The notes beneath the pieces were generated by a model, which saw nothing but the letters and a program-made list of their open reading frames with translations, ran no database searches and was not told where the DNA came from. The position numbers and the translations under genes were made by a program. From Xanthobacter autotrophicus (GTDB lineage: Bacteria > Pseudomonadota > Alphaproteobacteria > Rhizobiales > Xanthobacteraceae), in the NCBI RefSeq assembly GCF_005871085.1, contig NZ_VAUP01000028.1, forward strand, positions 62,001-126,000: 64,000 nt of DNA, in the 5' to 3' direction. Positions within the stretch are counted from its first letter, which is position 1. Every line of letters starts with the position of its first letter. Shown in pieces: positions 17,514 to 25,916 of the stretch.

Positions 17514-17822
17514 TTAATTTCGAAAGCAAGGCTGCTTCGCGCTCCCGCTGAAGGCGCCAAGGAGCGCACCCCATGTCGGCGGCATGCGCGCGCCGTTGTA
17601 GGGCTGTGGTCGCTGGACGGTGGCCGTCCCGCCGAGCGGGCCGCTCTGCCGGTGTCACAGGCGCATGGGCGCAGCCCGTTACATCTGGCCCATCACAGCT
17701 GGCTCATGAAGCCGCCAGGGCCATTTCCCTAAGCCTATGCTGGCGGTGCCGCGTGTTTGCAGGCGCGGCATGCCTGTTTTTGCGTCGTGCCCGTTTTGTG
17801 ACGTGACGGGTGTGGCCGCAGC
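17514..17822. other. Intergenic region between phaR and a convergent membrane-protein gene
   Basis: About 310 bases with no supported gene. A short hairpin (TGCCGCG 17747-17753 with CGCGGCA 17764-17770) followed shortly by TTTTT could be a second plus-strand terminator. Nothing else stands out. Confidence 0.4.
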
Positions 17823-18224
17823 CTATTCGCGGGGCTCGACGGAGAAATCGCGCTGGGCGACCCGGACTGAGACTGAGAAGCCGGCGATCACGTCGAGCAG
17901 CATGATGCACAGCAGGATGGCGAACACAGAATTTCCCGCTTGCCTCACCAGCAGAAACTCCGTGATTGCAATCACGAACACCAGCATGGACAGCATGTGA
18001 TCGATGATGGACCGGTGGGTGATCCGAGTCGCCTTGAGGATCTCGAAGAATAGGAAGAACAGGCTGAGCGCGATAAACGCCTCTGCCATGCTGATGGCCC
18101 ATTCCGCTCCCGAAAGCATGGAAATCGTAGTCAGCACAGTGGACCACGCAATGCCGGGCATCAGGAAGGTGATGATGTTGTAGATCGCGAGGGGGACGAT
18201 CAGCAACGGAACGGGCGTCAGCAT
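17823..18224 (-). CDS. Four-helix integral membrane protein of unknown function
   Basis: A 133-residue protein with about four hydrophobic helices: residues 3-25 (PVPLLIVPLAIYNIITFLM), 30-65 (with FIALSLFFLFFEIL), 80-97 (MLSMLVFVIAITEFLLV) and 100-120 (SVFAILLCIMLLDVIAG). I do not recognise the family with certainty; it looks like a small Rhizobiales inner-membrane protein. The start at 18224 has GAGGAGCACAT directly upstream. In-frame residues further upstream are Cys/Arg-rich and unlikely to be translated. Isolated from its neighbours by long intergenic stretches. Confidence 0.75.
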   Translation of the reverse strand: MLTPVPLLIVPLAIYNIITFLMPGIAWSTVLTTISMLSGAEWAISMAEAFIALSLFFLFFEILKATRITHRSIIDHMLSMLVFVIAITEFLLVRQAGNSVFAILLCIMLLDVIAGFSVSVRVAQRDFSVEPRE

Positions 18225-18780
18225 ATGTGCTCCTCGGGCCGCGATGCCGCGGGTGCGCGGCTCCTCGAAAGCCTTGCTGCGGCACAGCGGATGGGTGCCA
18301 CATCGGGGACGGAAAGTCACGGCCTGCACAAGGGCTTTGCACACCGGGATGTTGCATGCCCGGATACTGCACACCAGCGTGTTGCTTAATACGGCATGAT
18401 GCAACGAGACACGTTGCGCGCCTGCATCAGCCGAATTGCGCGGTACGCGTTGGCACCGCGGAGGGCTGGAACGGAGCCGATTTCGGGAAAACCGGTCCCA
18501 GGCGCACCTTCCCGGCTGGCCTGATCACGCCGAGTGAGTCGCTAATGGCGAGTAGGCTGGCCAAAATTCATCGATCAGGTGGATAAGCCCGGCACTCGAC
18601 GGCCAAATATCGAGGCGGCCAAGTGTCGGGCTTATCCACGAGGGGATCGGGCATGCCCAAGAGGGGCCCGAATCGCGGGCCGCCTCGGCATGAAGCGGCG
18701 CCAGGTGCGAACCGTTCGCCTCACCGAGGCCGGAAAACCGGCCCGGATCCAGGGTCACGGTTGCACCCGAAGGTTCAGCC
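18225..18780. other. Long intergenic region, possible structured RNA or promoter region
   Basis: About 555 bases between the membrane-protein start and the end of rpmF, without a supported gene. It holds the membrane-protein promoter region and a long inverted repeat at 18580-18638. The only open frames are short, lack ribosome sites and show no recognisable product. Confidence 0.5.
18580..18638. repeat. Long inverted repeat, 17-bp arms
   Basis: TGGATAAGCCCGGCACT (18580-18596) faces AGTGTCGGGCTTATCCA (18622-18638): 16 of 17 positions pair and the exception is a G-T wobble in one orientation. The 25-base loop itself has GGCC on both sides (18601 and 18617). It lies about 140 bases after rpmF on the minus strand and 355 bases from the next gene. 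It could be an rpmF terminator-like structure, a small RNA or a repeat unit; no T-run is present. Confidence 0.6.
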
Positions 18781-18966
18781 TCAGGCTTCGACCTTGGGCT
18801 TCAGGATCTGGCGACCGCGATACATGCCGGTCTTCAGGTCCACGTGATGGGGACGGCGCAGCTCGCCCGAATCCTTGTCTTCCACATAGGTGGGCTGCTT
18901 CAGAGCGTCGGCCGAGCGGCGCATGCCACGGCGGGACGGCGAGGTCTTTCTCTTCGGGACAGCCAT
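18781..18966 (-). CDS. rpmF: 50S ribosomal protein L32
   Basis: A 61-residue ribosomal protein with the classic start [23 protein letters not shown] and the alphaproteobacterial ending ([17 protein letters not shown]). The zinc-binding Cys residues of some L32 proteins are absent, as usual in this class. CAGGAGTTTGGACA precedes the ATG. A longer in-frame extension upstream runs antisense to the PPIase gene and is not real. Divergent from the exported PPIase gene. Confidence 0.97.
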   Translation of the reverse strand: MAVPKRKTSPSRRGMRRSADALKQPTYVEDKDSGELRRPHHVDLKTGMYRGRQILKPKVEA

Positions 18967-19314
18967 TGTCCAAACTCCTGAACGACATAACGTGGCAAGC
19001 GCGGCGTGGTCGCTGGAACAAGGCGCGCTGCCGACTTGGCCAACTTGTGAATTGGCGAACTTGTGATCGCGAACGCGCCGAAGGTGAGCCCAGACGCGAG
19101 CCGCTTGGAGCGGTTCGCCCGGGGCGCGCTGAACGGCCAGCATTCCCGATGGAAGGCGCGCCTTATACAGGCTCGCGCGGGGGAGCGAAAGCCCTGCAAC
19201 GCGCTTTTCCCGTCGCTCTATGCCCCAACAATGCCCTCTTGTCAGCCGAGGAGAGCTAAGCGAGGTTGCGCCCCGCTTCGGCCCGCCCGAAGACATCCCG
19301 AGGAAACCGGACCC
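18967..19314. promoter_or_regulatory. Divergent promoter region of rpmF and the PPIase gene
   Basis: 348 bases between the two starts. On the minus strand TTTCGC, 17 bases and TATAAG (19167-19162) form a plausible rpmF promoter with a good -10 and a poor -35. I could not place the PPIase promoter with confidence. Open frames crossing this stretch lack ribosome sites. Confidence 0.4.
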
Positions 19315-20247
19315 ATGATGCGTTCCGCCAAGACCCGTCTTTTCGCCGCCGCGCTCGCCGCGACCGTCTCCGTCGCGTCCGTCTCGGCGGCGCTCGCGCA
19401 GGGGACCGCCCCGGCCGCGCCTCCCGCCGCGGCACAGGCGGCACCGGGCCCCGACACCGTGGTCGCGACCGTCAATGGAACGCCCATCCGCCAGAGCGAA
19501 GTGAACATCGCCCTCGAGGACATCGGCGCCGGCCTGCCGCCCCAGCTCCAGGGCCCGCAGCGGGAGGAATATGTCCTGTCCTTCCTCACCGACATGACCC
19601 TGCTGGCCAAGGCCGCCGAGGCCCAGAAGCTGGACCAGACTCCCGATTTCCAGCAGCGCCTCGCCTATGCCCGCACCAAGGCGCTCATGGAAACGCTGAT
19701 GACCCAGGAGGCCAAGAAGGCGGTTTCCGAAGAGGCCAAGCGCAAGACCTATGACGAATTCGTCAAGTCCGCGCCGGCCGAGGGCGAGGTTCGTGCCCGC
19801 CACATCCTGGTGGACGACGAGGCCAAGGCCAAGGAAATCGCCAAGAAGGCCAAGGCCGGCGAGGATTTTTCCAAGCTTGCCAAGGAATATTCCAAGGACA
19901 GCGCCGAGGACGGCGGGGATCTGGGCTATTTCACCAAGGACCAGATGGTCCCCGAGTTCGCCGATGCCGCCTTCAAGCTGGAGAAGGGCCAGGTCTCCGA
20001 CCCGGTGAAGAGCCAGTTCGGCTGGCACGTCATCAAGGTGGAGGACAAGCGCCAGAAGCCGGTTCCCACCTATGAGCAGGTGTCGGACCAGGTGGAACAG
20101 TACCTCGTGCGCAAGTCCCAGGCGGATCTGGTCACCAAGCTGCGCACCGACGCAAAGATCGAGAAGACCGCGGCCGCGCCCGCTCCCGCGGCTTCTCCGG
20201 CTGCGCCTGCGCCCGCTGCGCCTGCGGCCGATCCCGCCAAGAAGTGA
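19315..20247 (+). CDS. Periplasmic parvulin-type peptidyl-prolyl isomerase
   Basis: A 310-residue foldase. Signal peptide at 1 to about 29 (ending SAALAQ), a SurA/PrsA-like N-terminal region ([21 protein letters not shown]), then a complete parvulin domain at about 160-255 ([61 protein letters not shown]; key parts only). The C-terminus is a Pro/Ala-rich tail. It would help fold outer-membrane or exported proteins. GAGGAAACCGGACCC lies before the tandem ATG-ATG start. A single-gene unit with its own terminator. Confidence 0.9.
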   Translation: MMRSAKTRLFAAALAATVSVASVSAALAQGTAPAAPPAAAQAAPGPDTVVATVNGTPIRQSEVNIALEDIGAGLPPQLQGPQREEYVLSFLTDMTLLAKAAEAQKLDQTPDFQQRLAYARTKALMETLMTQEAKKAVSEEAKRKTYDEFVKSAPAEGEVRARHILVDDEAKAKEIAKKAKAGEDFSKLAKEYSKDSAEDGGDLGYFTKDQMVPEFADAAFKLEKGQVSDPVKSQFGWHVIKVEDKRQKPVPTYEQVSDQVEQYLVRKSQADLVTKLRTDAKIEKTAAAPAPAASPAAPAPAAPAADPAKK

Positions 20248-20269
20248 TCGCGGGTACGAGCCGGTTTTG

Positions 20270-20295
20270 AAAGGGGTGCTTCGGCGCCCCTTTTT
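20270..20295 (+). terminator. Intrinsic terminator of the PPIase gene
   Basis: AAAGGGGTGC and GCGCCCCTTT form a stem around a TTCG tetraloop, followed by T residues, 23 bases after the stop codon. Confidence 0.9.
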
Positions 20296-20333
20296 CATGT
20301 CGGCTGCGGGCCGCGAGCGTGTCCGGCAGCGGC

Positions 20334-20753
20334 TCAGAGTTCCTCCAGCCCCGCTTTGGCGCGGGCGAGGAGCTTGGCGGCATCGAGAATCACATCCTTG
20401 TCCGGATCGTGAACGAGGGCACCGAAGCTGCCGGCGAGCGCGGCGCACACGCCCATGGCGCTCACCTGCTCGCGCACGTCACCGCTCCATTTGAAGTCCA
20501 GGGCCACGTCCCGCCCGCCGAGGGCCTCGGCCAGCACGGGGGAGCGGGGGGCACCGGCGTCCACGTCGCTGAAGCGCAGGGTGAAGCCGGCGTCCTCGCC
20601 GTCGAGGGTGCAGGGCAGGTAGCCGGACGATTCGAACGGCACGTAGCCGTCATCCAGGACCAGCTTCAGCTTGAGGGCGTTGAGGGCCTGCTGCAGGGCC
20701 GGGCGGGCCGGCACATCGCTGCGGGACAGATAGGCGGTCTGGGCGCGCGCCAT
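20334..20753 (-). CDS. Conserved-looking hypothetical protein, cytoplasmic
   Basis: A 139-residue protein without signal peptide or membrane helices and no family I can name. It begins [27 protein letters not shown], has a middle stretch with repeated acidic and aromatic residues ([25 protein letters not shown]) and a helical C-terminus. AAGGAGCCGCC stands before the ATG at 20753, and codon use is like its neighbours, so it is very likely a real gene. It lies 199 bases downstream of the patatin gene on the same strand. Confidence 0.7.
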   Translation of the reverse strand: MARAQTAYLSRSDVPARPALQQALNALKLKLVLDDGYVPFESSGYLPCTLDGEDAGFTLRFSDVDAGAPRSPVLAEALGGRDVALDFKWSGDVREQVSAMGVCAALAGSFGALVHDPDKDVILDAAKLLARAKAGLEEL

Positions 20754-20951
20754 GGCGGCTCCTTCCAAAATCGGGTCGTTGAAAAAAGGCCGCCGGACGG
20801 GCCGGCAGCAGGCTGAAACGGGAAAATCCTAAAGGGGATCGGCGGCGCGGGAAAGATCCGCGCCCGTCTGCGCCGCCAGCGGCCGCGAGCCTCCTGCGGG
20901 GTGCTGGGGCGAGGGAAACCCGGCCCCGGCCGCCGGCCGAGGCCATCGGGA

Positions 20952-23468
20952 TCAGCGCGACGGGCTGTCGCCGATGCAGGCCCGCGACGGTGTCGCCAGC
21001 GCCGCCCACACGGCTTCCACCGCCGTGCCGTTGTTGCAGCGGTCGGCGGTGGCTTCCAACTGCTCGTGCAAGTTCATCTGCACCGGCTTGGAGAGCCACC
21101 AGCTCATGGACACGTCGCGGATCTTCTCCGGCGTGGCTTCGCCCACCGGGCAATGACCGTCCTTCACCGCCTCGGGCCACACCTTGATCTGCACGAGATT
21201 GGTGGGGCAGCGATCGCCGAAACGGGCATCAAGCCAGTGGGTTGCTGTTGCCACCGCCAGCCGTCCCCGGCCGCTTCGCACTGCTCCGATGGCGCCCACC
21301 GGCCCGGTGACCTCCGTAAAGGCGGCCTGGTCCGGGGCGTCGGGCACTACCACTCCGCTGCTGGTGCGGGCAGTGCGCTCCTCGGTCAGCACGCTGCCGG
21401 GATCATTGGCGATCACCAGGATGAAGGGGGCGAGCCTCGGCTCGATCTCCACCATGGCCTCGGCCAGCTCGAGCGCGCTCTCCACCCCGAAATTCTCGAA
21501 ATAGCCACCGTCCACGATGCGATCCACCACATCCCTGTCCATCTGGTAGATGGAGCCCGGCGGCGAGATCACCGGGAAGCGGGCGGAATTTGTGGCGGCG
21601 GTGGAGAGCCGTACGTCGAGATCGGACCGCACCATGCCGTGGAAATCGATGGCGTGGGTGAAGAGGGGACATTCCGCGTTGGCGCCTCCCGAGGGGCAAC
21701 GGCTGGTAGCGGCATAGGTGGGCGCTAAGTCGGTAGTGACGATGCGCTGGCCGGTCTCCACCGAGGTGCCGTTAAGCACCAGGAAGGGCACCCAGCGATC
21801 CGGATCAGGCGGCGCACCGAGGAAATGCTTCGCCAGCCTGTCCGCCGAATCGGGGGTCGCCTTGGCGCCCGCGGCCAGAATGTGCCGGGCGAAATTGTCC
21901 TCCCAGGACTGCTCCAGCAGCGCCGCGCGATCGGACAGGAACAGCTGAACCTGGTCGTGGAAGGCGAGGCCGAAGAAGGTGGCGGTGAGATAATCGCCCG
22001 CCGTCATGCTCTCCAGGCAGTCGCGCCAGCCGGCGAGCGTGCCGCCGAACCAGCCGTCCGGCGCCTTGCCGGGGCAGGGGGCGGCCGAGCCGGTGCGGGC
22101 CGCCAGCGCCGCCGCCACCACGGCAGCCCCGTAGGACCCGCCGGAGACGCCGGAAATGGCGAAGATGTGGCTCGCGATGTCCTTGCCGTTCAGGGCCTGC
22201 TCGATGGCGGGGGTGAAGCGGCCATCGTCGCGGGCGGCCCGGTTGATCTTCGAGCCGTCGGCCCGGGTGAAGGAGAAGCCCTGCTTGTGGCGCTCGAAGT
22301 CGAGGAAATGGCCGATGACGCTTGCGGTGAAGAAGCCGGCCCGGCTCGCCCCGCCCGCCGCCGCCACGATGATCGGGCGCGGACAGGTGGCCGGGGCCTC
22401 CGCGCAGCCGTTGGCGCGCATCCACAGCTGGACCGCCGGCTCCATGGCGGTGCGTCGGTATGCCGGTTCCACGGCCGTCAGCGTGCGTACGGCGTGGTTG
22501 TCGCCGAACACATAGACGCCAATGGCGCCGAGCAGGAAGAGGGCGGTGAGGATCGGCACGTGGAAGCGCCGCCCCACCGATGACAGGTAGCCGAGGATAG
22601 GCACCCAGCCGCCGAATATGAGCGGCACGGCGAAGGCGAGGGGCAGGTGTCGCGCCAGCCAGTGGGGGCTCGCGGCCAGCACCACGATCACCAGCACCGC
22701 ATAGGCGAGCAGGATCAGCCGGCCCGTGGCGTGCAGCTCCGCCTCGGGATCGTCCGGTCGCGCCTCGATGCCGAGCGCGGCGAACACGCCGGCGAGCCGC
22801 CGCGCCAGTGCCGCATCGAAGGCCTTGAGGGGGCCCACGTCGGTGAACAGCCCGCGCATGAGGGTATAGGCATAGAACAGCGGCGCACCGGCCAGCATGA
22901 CCCAGGACAGAAGCGCCAGCTGGTCATGGGCGGCCGCCATGGCGGGCCGGTCGGCGAGGGTGGGCAGGTTGCCGATGGCGTTGCGCGCGCCGATGGCGAA
23001 GGCGACGAAGGTGAGCGCGCCGAGAATGCGCGGCACAAGGCGCAGCATCAGGCAGAAGATCAGGTCGTGCTTGCCCCCCCGCGCCGCGGCGGCGGCATTG
23101 CGTCGGGTGCTGATGTCGGCGATGCCCTGGTCCGTCTCCATCAGGAGGCGGGCGGCGTAGTGCACCGGCATGGCCCACAATAGGAACACGGCGGCGAGCA
23201 GGGCGATCATGGTGCGGGACAGGCCGGCGGCCGCGCCTACGGGTGCACCCGCCATGGCGACGTCCAGCGTCACATCCTGGGCCTGCGTCACGGCGGACAT
23301 GAGGAGGAGGCCGAGGACGACGCTGGCCAGCGGCACCCTCACCACCCAAAGGATCAGTCCGAAATCGAGAACGCGACCCCAGATGCGTCCGAGCAGGTTG
23401 GATGCATCCGGCTTTGCCGGACTACGTCCCTTGAGCCCCATTTCAGGGATCACAGGCTCGATCTTCAT
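20952..23468 (-). CDS. Patatin-like phospholipase with N-terminal polytopic membrane domain
   Basis: An 838-residue protein. The first 350 residues contain about seven hydrophobic segments, for example LILWVVRVPLASVVLGLLLM, TMIALLAAVFLLWAMPVHYA and LILLAYAVLVIVVLAA. A patatin-type lipase domain follows: oxyanion-type AAAGGASRAGFF, nucleophile elbow ISGVSGGSYGAA and the dyad Asp in DGGYFENFG. It should be an inner-membrane lipid acyl hydrolase with its catalytic domain on one face. ATG at 23468 has GGAGGCACGC upstream; a GTG at 23489 is possible but worse. No partner gene is adjacent. Lipase activity rests on the intact Ser-Asp motifs; substrate unknown. Confidence 0.82.
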   Translation of the reverse strand: MKIEPVIPEMGLKGRSPAKPDASNLLGRIWGRVLDFGLILWVVRVPLASVVLGLLLMSAVTQAQDVTLDVAMAGAPVGAAAGLSRTMIALLAAVFLLWAMPVHYAARLLMETDQGIADISTRRNAAAAARGGKHDLIFCLMLRLVPRILGALTFVAFAIGARNAIGNLPTLADRPAMAAAHDQLALLSWVMLAGAPLFYAYTLMRGLFTDVGPLKAFDAALARRLAGVFAALGIEARPDDPEAELHATGRLILLAYAVLVIVVLAASPHWLARHLPLAFAVPLIFGGWVPILGYLSSVGRRFHVPILTALFLLGAIGVYVFGDNHAVRTLTAVEPAYRRTAMEPAVQLWMRANGCAEAPATCPRPIIVAAAGGASRAGFFTASVIGHFLDFERHKQGFSFTRADGSKINRAARDDGRFTPAIEQALNGKDIASHIFAISGVSGGSYGAAVVAAALAARTGSAAPCPGKAPDGWFGGTLAGWRDCLESMTAGDYLTATFFGLAFHDQVQLFLSDRAALLEQSWEDNFARHILAAGAKATPDSADRLAKHFLGAPPDPDRWVPFLVLNGTSVETGQRIVTTDLAPTYAATSRCPSGGANAECPLFTHAIDFHGMVRSDLDVRLSTAATNSARFPVISPPGSIYQMDRDVVDRIVDGGYFENFGVESALELAEAMVEIEPRLAPFILVIANDPGSVLTEERTARTSSGVVVPDAPDQAAFTEVTGPVGAIGAVRSGRGRLAVATATHWLDARFGDRCPTNLVQIKVWPEAVKDGHCPVGEATPEKIRDVSMSWWLSKPVQMNLHEQLEATADRCNNGTAVEAVWAALATPSRACIGDSPSR

Positions 23469-23564
23469 GCGTGCCTCCAGTCCCCGCACGCATGAAGACT
23501 TTACAACCTTTGACAGGCACAGACAACGGCCGGCCCGCGCTGCGGCGGCCGGCCGTAGTCTGGA

Positions 23565-24308
23565 TCAGATCATGGCCATGCCGCCGTTCACGTGCAGGGT
23601 CTGGCCGGTGACGTAGGCGGCCTCGTTGGAGGCGAGGTAGACGCAGGCGGCGGCGATGTCCTCGGGGGTGCCGAGCTTGGCGGCCGGCACGGCCTTCAGG
23701 ATGCTCTCGCGCTGCTTGTCGTTGAGGGCGTCGGTCATGGGGGTGGCGATGAAGCCGGGGGCGACGCAGTTCACCGTCACTCCGCGCGAGGCCACTTCCT
23801 GGGCCAGCGACTTGGACATGCCGATCATGCCCGCCTTGGCGGCTGCATAATTGCCCTGGCCCGCATTGCCGGTGACGCCGACGATGGAGGTGATGGAGAT
23901 GATGCGGCCCGAGCGGCGGCGCATCATGGTGCGCACGGCCGCGCGCGACAGGCGGAAGGCGGCGGTGAGGTTCACCGCGATCACCTGGTCCCATGCTTCG
24001 TCGGAGAGGCGCATGAAGATGTTGTCGCGGGTGATGCCGGCATTGTTGACGAGAATGTCGATGTGCCCGCCCAGCGCCGCCTCGGCGTCCGGAACCAGCT
24101 TCTCCACCTCTTCGGTGCTGCCGAGATTGCAGGGCAGCACGTGGACGCGGTCGCCGCCCAGCTCGCCGGCGAGGGCGTCCAGGGCCTCCTTGCGAGTGCC
24201 GGAGATGGCGACGATGGCGCCCTGGGCGTGCAGCGCCTTGGCGATCGCGCCGCCGATGCCGCCGGTGGCGCCGGTGACGAGCGCGGTCTTGCCGGAAAGA
24301 TCAAACAT
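23565..24308 (-). CDS. fabG: 3-oxoacyl-[acyl-carrier-protein] reductase FabG
   Basis: NADPH-dependent reductase of type II fatty-acid synthesis, 247 residues. TGATGGIGGAI cofactor loop at 13-23, NNAGITRDNIFMRLSDEAWD (the FabG form, unlike the QFHKM of PhaB in this window), catalytic Ser in SITSIVGVTGNAGQ and Y-x3-K in YAAAKAG, and a C-terminal HVNGGMAMI. It lies downstream of fabD on the same strand, separated by 281 bases that include a GC-rich palindrome. Confidence 0.95.
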   Translation of the reverse strand: MFDLSGKTALVTGATGGIGGAIAKALHAQGAIVAISGTRKEALDALAGELGGDRVHVLPCNLGSTEEVEKLVPDAEAALGGHIDILVNNAGITRDNIFMRLSDEAWDQVIAVNLTAAFRLSRAAVRTMMRRRSGRIISITSIVGVTGNAGQGNYAAAKAGMIGMSKSLAQEVASRGVTVNCVAPGFIATPMTDALNDKQRESILKAVPAAKLGTPEDIAAACVYLASNEAAYVTGQTLHVNGGMAMI

Positions 24309-24390
24309 GTAAGCCCCCAGTCCTTTGTCGGGTCTCCGGCGTCAGGGCCGGTGTGTTCTTCGATGGGCGGGAGCGCGTGTTGCGGCCACT

Positions 24391-24414
24391 CCCTCTCCCG
24401 CTTGCGGGGGAGGG
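24391..24414. repeat. GC-rich intergenic palindrome, copy A
   Basis: CCCTCTCCCGC-TT-GCGGGGGAGGG-type palindrome between fabG and fabD, followed by a G-rich flank (gccggggaggggga). The same pattern recurs in at least five other intergenic places in the window. Confidence 0.75.
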
Positions 24415-24589
24415 CCGGGGAGGGGGAAGCGCCAGAACTGGCCGGCGCGTTTCCTTAGGTCAAGGCCTTCCGCCCTCCCAACCCTTCACGGCCCGAACAC
24501 GGCTGGTGCCGCATTCGGTTCGCAAGGGCGGACGCCGGATATATCCGGCTTATGAGTGGAAGAGGGCTTCAGGTCTGGAAAATCGCGCC

Positions 24590-25576
24590 TCAGGCCGCCG
24601 AGGCGGCAGCATTGCGGGCGGCGATGAAGGCCGCCACGTCTTCCGCCGTGCCGACAGCGCTCGTGGACACCGACTTGTCGATACGCTTGACGAGGCCACA
24701 CAGCACCTTGCCGGCGCCGATCTCGACCATGCGCGTCACGCCCGCGCCCGCCATGTAGATGACGCTTTCGCGCCAGCGCACGGTGCCGGTCACCTGCTCC
24801 ACCAGCAGGCGGACGATCTCGGCCGGGTCGGTCACTGGGGAGGCGCGCACATTGGCCACAAGCGGCACGCGCGGGGTCATGACGGTGGAGCCGGAAAGGG
24901 CCACTTCCATGGCCTCGGCGGCGGGGCCCATGAGGCGGCAATGGAAGGGGGCGGACACCGGAAGGAGCAGGGCCTTCATGGCGCCCTTCTCCTTGGCGAT
25001 GACGATGGCACGCTCCACCGCCGCCTTGGTGCCGGAGACCACCACCTGGCCCGGTGCGTTGTCGTTGGCGGCCTCGCACACGTCGTCGCCGGCGGCTTCT
25101 GCGGCCACTGCCACCGCCTGGTCGTAGTCAAGACCCAGCAGGGCGGCCATGGCGCCTTCGCCCACCGGCACCGCCTCCTGCATGGCGCGGCCGCGGATGC
25201 GCAGCAGCCGGGCGGCTTCCGTGATGGTGAGGGCGCCAGCGGCGGCGAGGGCCGAATATTCGCCCAGCGAATGGCCGGCCACGAAGGCCGCCTCGCGGGC
25301 AAGGTCGAGCCCCGCCTCGGTCTCCAGTACGCGCAGCGCGGCAAGGGAGACCGCCATGAGCGCTGGCTGGGCATTGGCGGTGAGGGTCAGCGCGTCGATG
25401 GGGCCGTCCCACATCACCTGCGTCAGGCTCTCGTTGAGGGCGGCGTCCACTTCATCGAACACGGCCTTCGCGGCCGGGAAATTGTCCGCCAGCGCCTTGC
25501 CCATTCCCACAGCCTGGCTGCCCTGGCCGGGGAAGATAAAGGCGGTCTGAGATCCTGTACGCGGCCCATCCGACAT
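24590..25576 (-). CDS. fabD: Malonyl-CoA:ACP transacylase FabD
   Basis: Loads malonate onto acyl carrier protein, 328 residues. Start region AFIFPGQGSQAVGMG (oxyanion Gln), nucleophile in GHSLGEYSALAAAGAL, the His of SAPFHCRLM, and VANVRASPV, all in the expected order and spacing. The ATG at 25576 is preceded by GGAGGGCCACGC. The open frame continues upstream through a palindromic repeat, but that extension is clearly not coding. First gene of the fabD-fabG pair. Confidence 0.95.
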   Translation of the reverse strand: MSDGPRTGSQTAFIFPGQGSQAVGMGKALADNFPAAKAVFDEVDAALNESLTQVMWDGPIDALTLTANAQPALMAVSLAALRVLETEAGLDLAREAAFVAGHSLGEYSALAAAGALTITEAARLLRIRGRAMQEAVPVGEGAMAALLGLDYDQAVAVAAEAAGDDVCEAANDNAPGQVVVSGTKAAVERAIVIAKEKGAMKALLLPVSAPFHCRLMGPAAEAMEVALSGSTVMTPRVPLVANVRASPVTDPAEIVRLLVEQVTGTVRWRESVIYMAGAGVTRMVEIGAGKVLCGLVKRIDKSVSTSAVGTAEDVAAFIAARNAAASAA

Positions 25577-25672
25577 GCGTGGCCCTCCGGTTATGAAATT
25601 TGGGGAGGGCAGAGACACCCGGATTGTGGGCGAGTCAAGGCGAGGGAACTTGACGGACCGGGCACCATGGAA

Positions 25673-25695
25673 CCCTCTCCCGCTTGCCGGGGAGG
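25673..25695. repeat. GC-rich intergenic palindrome, copy B
   Basis: CCCTCTCCCGCTTGCCGGGG followed by AGGTTAGGAAGGGG; a close relative of copy A. It faces copy C. Confidence 0.7.
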
Positions 25696-25740
25696 TTAGG
25701 AAGGGGCAACGGGTGGTTTTCCTTGGCGCCGATGCGCAGT

Positions 25741-25780
25741 CCCTCCCCCTCCCCAGCACCCTCGTAAGCGGGAGAGGGGG
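25741..25780. repeat. GC-rich intergenic palindrome, copy C (inverted)
   Basis: Contains CCCTCGTAAGCGGGAGAGGG, the reverse orientation of the CCCTCTCCCGCTT core seen in copies A and B, with the C-rich flank on the opposite side. Confidence 0.65.
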
Positions 25781-25916
25781 CCGACTGCGCTTCATTTCAA
25801 ACTGAAAGACGACCGAACTTGACTTTGCGGAATGAGGGGCGTTTGCCTCTTCCGCTTCACATTTTATGCATAGGGGCTAGGCGAACTTGTGCGTAGGGCG
25901 TGAACGAAACCGGGCT

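Larger units (their letters stand above)
25577..25916. other. Divergent intergenic region between fabD and the deacetylase, with two palindromic repeats
   Basis: About 340 bases holding the promoters of both flanking genes and two copies (B and C) of the GC-rich repeat in opposite orientation. No gene is supported. Confidence 0.6.

Noticed and set aside
18967-20448. In-frame upstream extension of rpmF to more than 500 residues.
   Set aside because: L32 starts at MAVPKRK with a good ribosome site; the extension runs antisense to the exported PPIase.
25577-25795. In-frame N-terminal extension of fabD through palindromic repeats.
   Set aside because: The family start at 25576 has a strong ribosome site, and the extension is translated repeat sequence.
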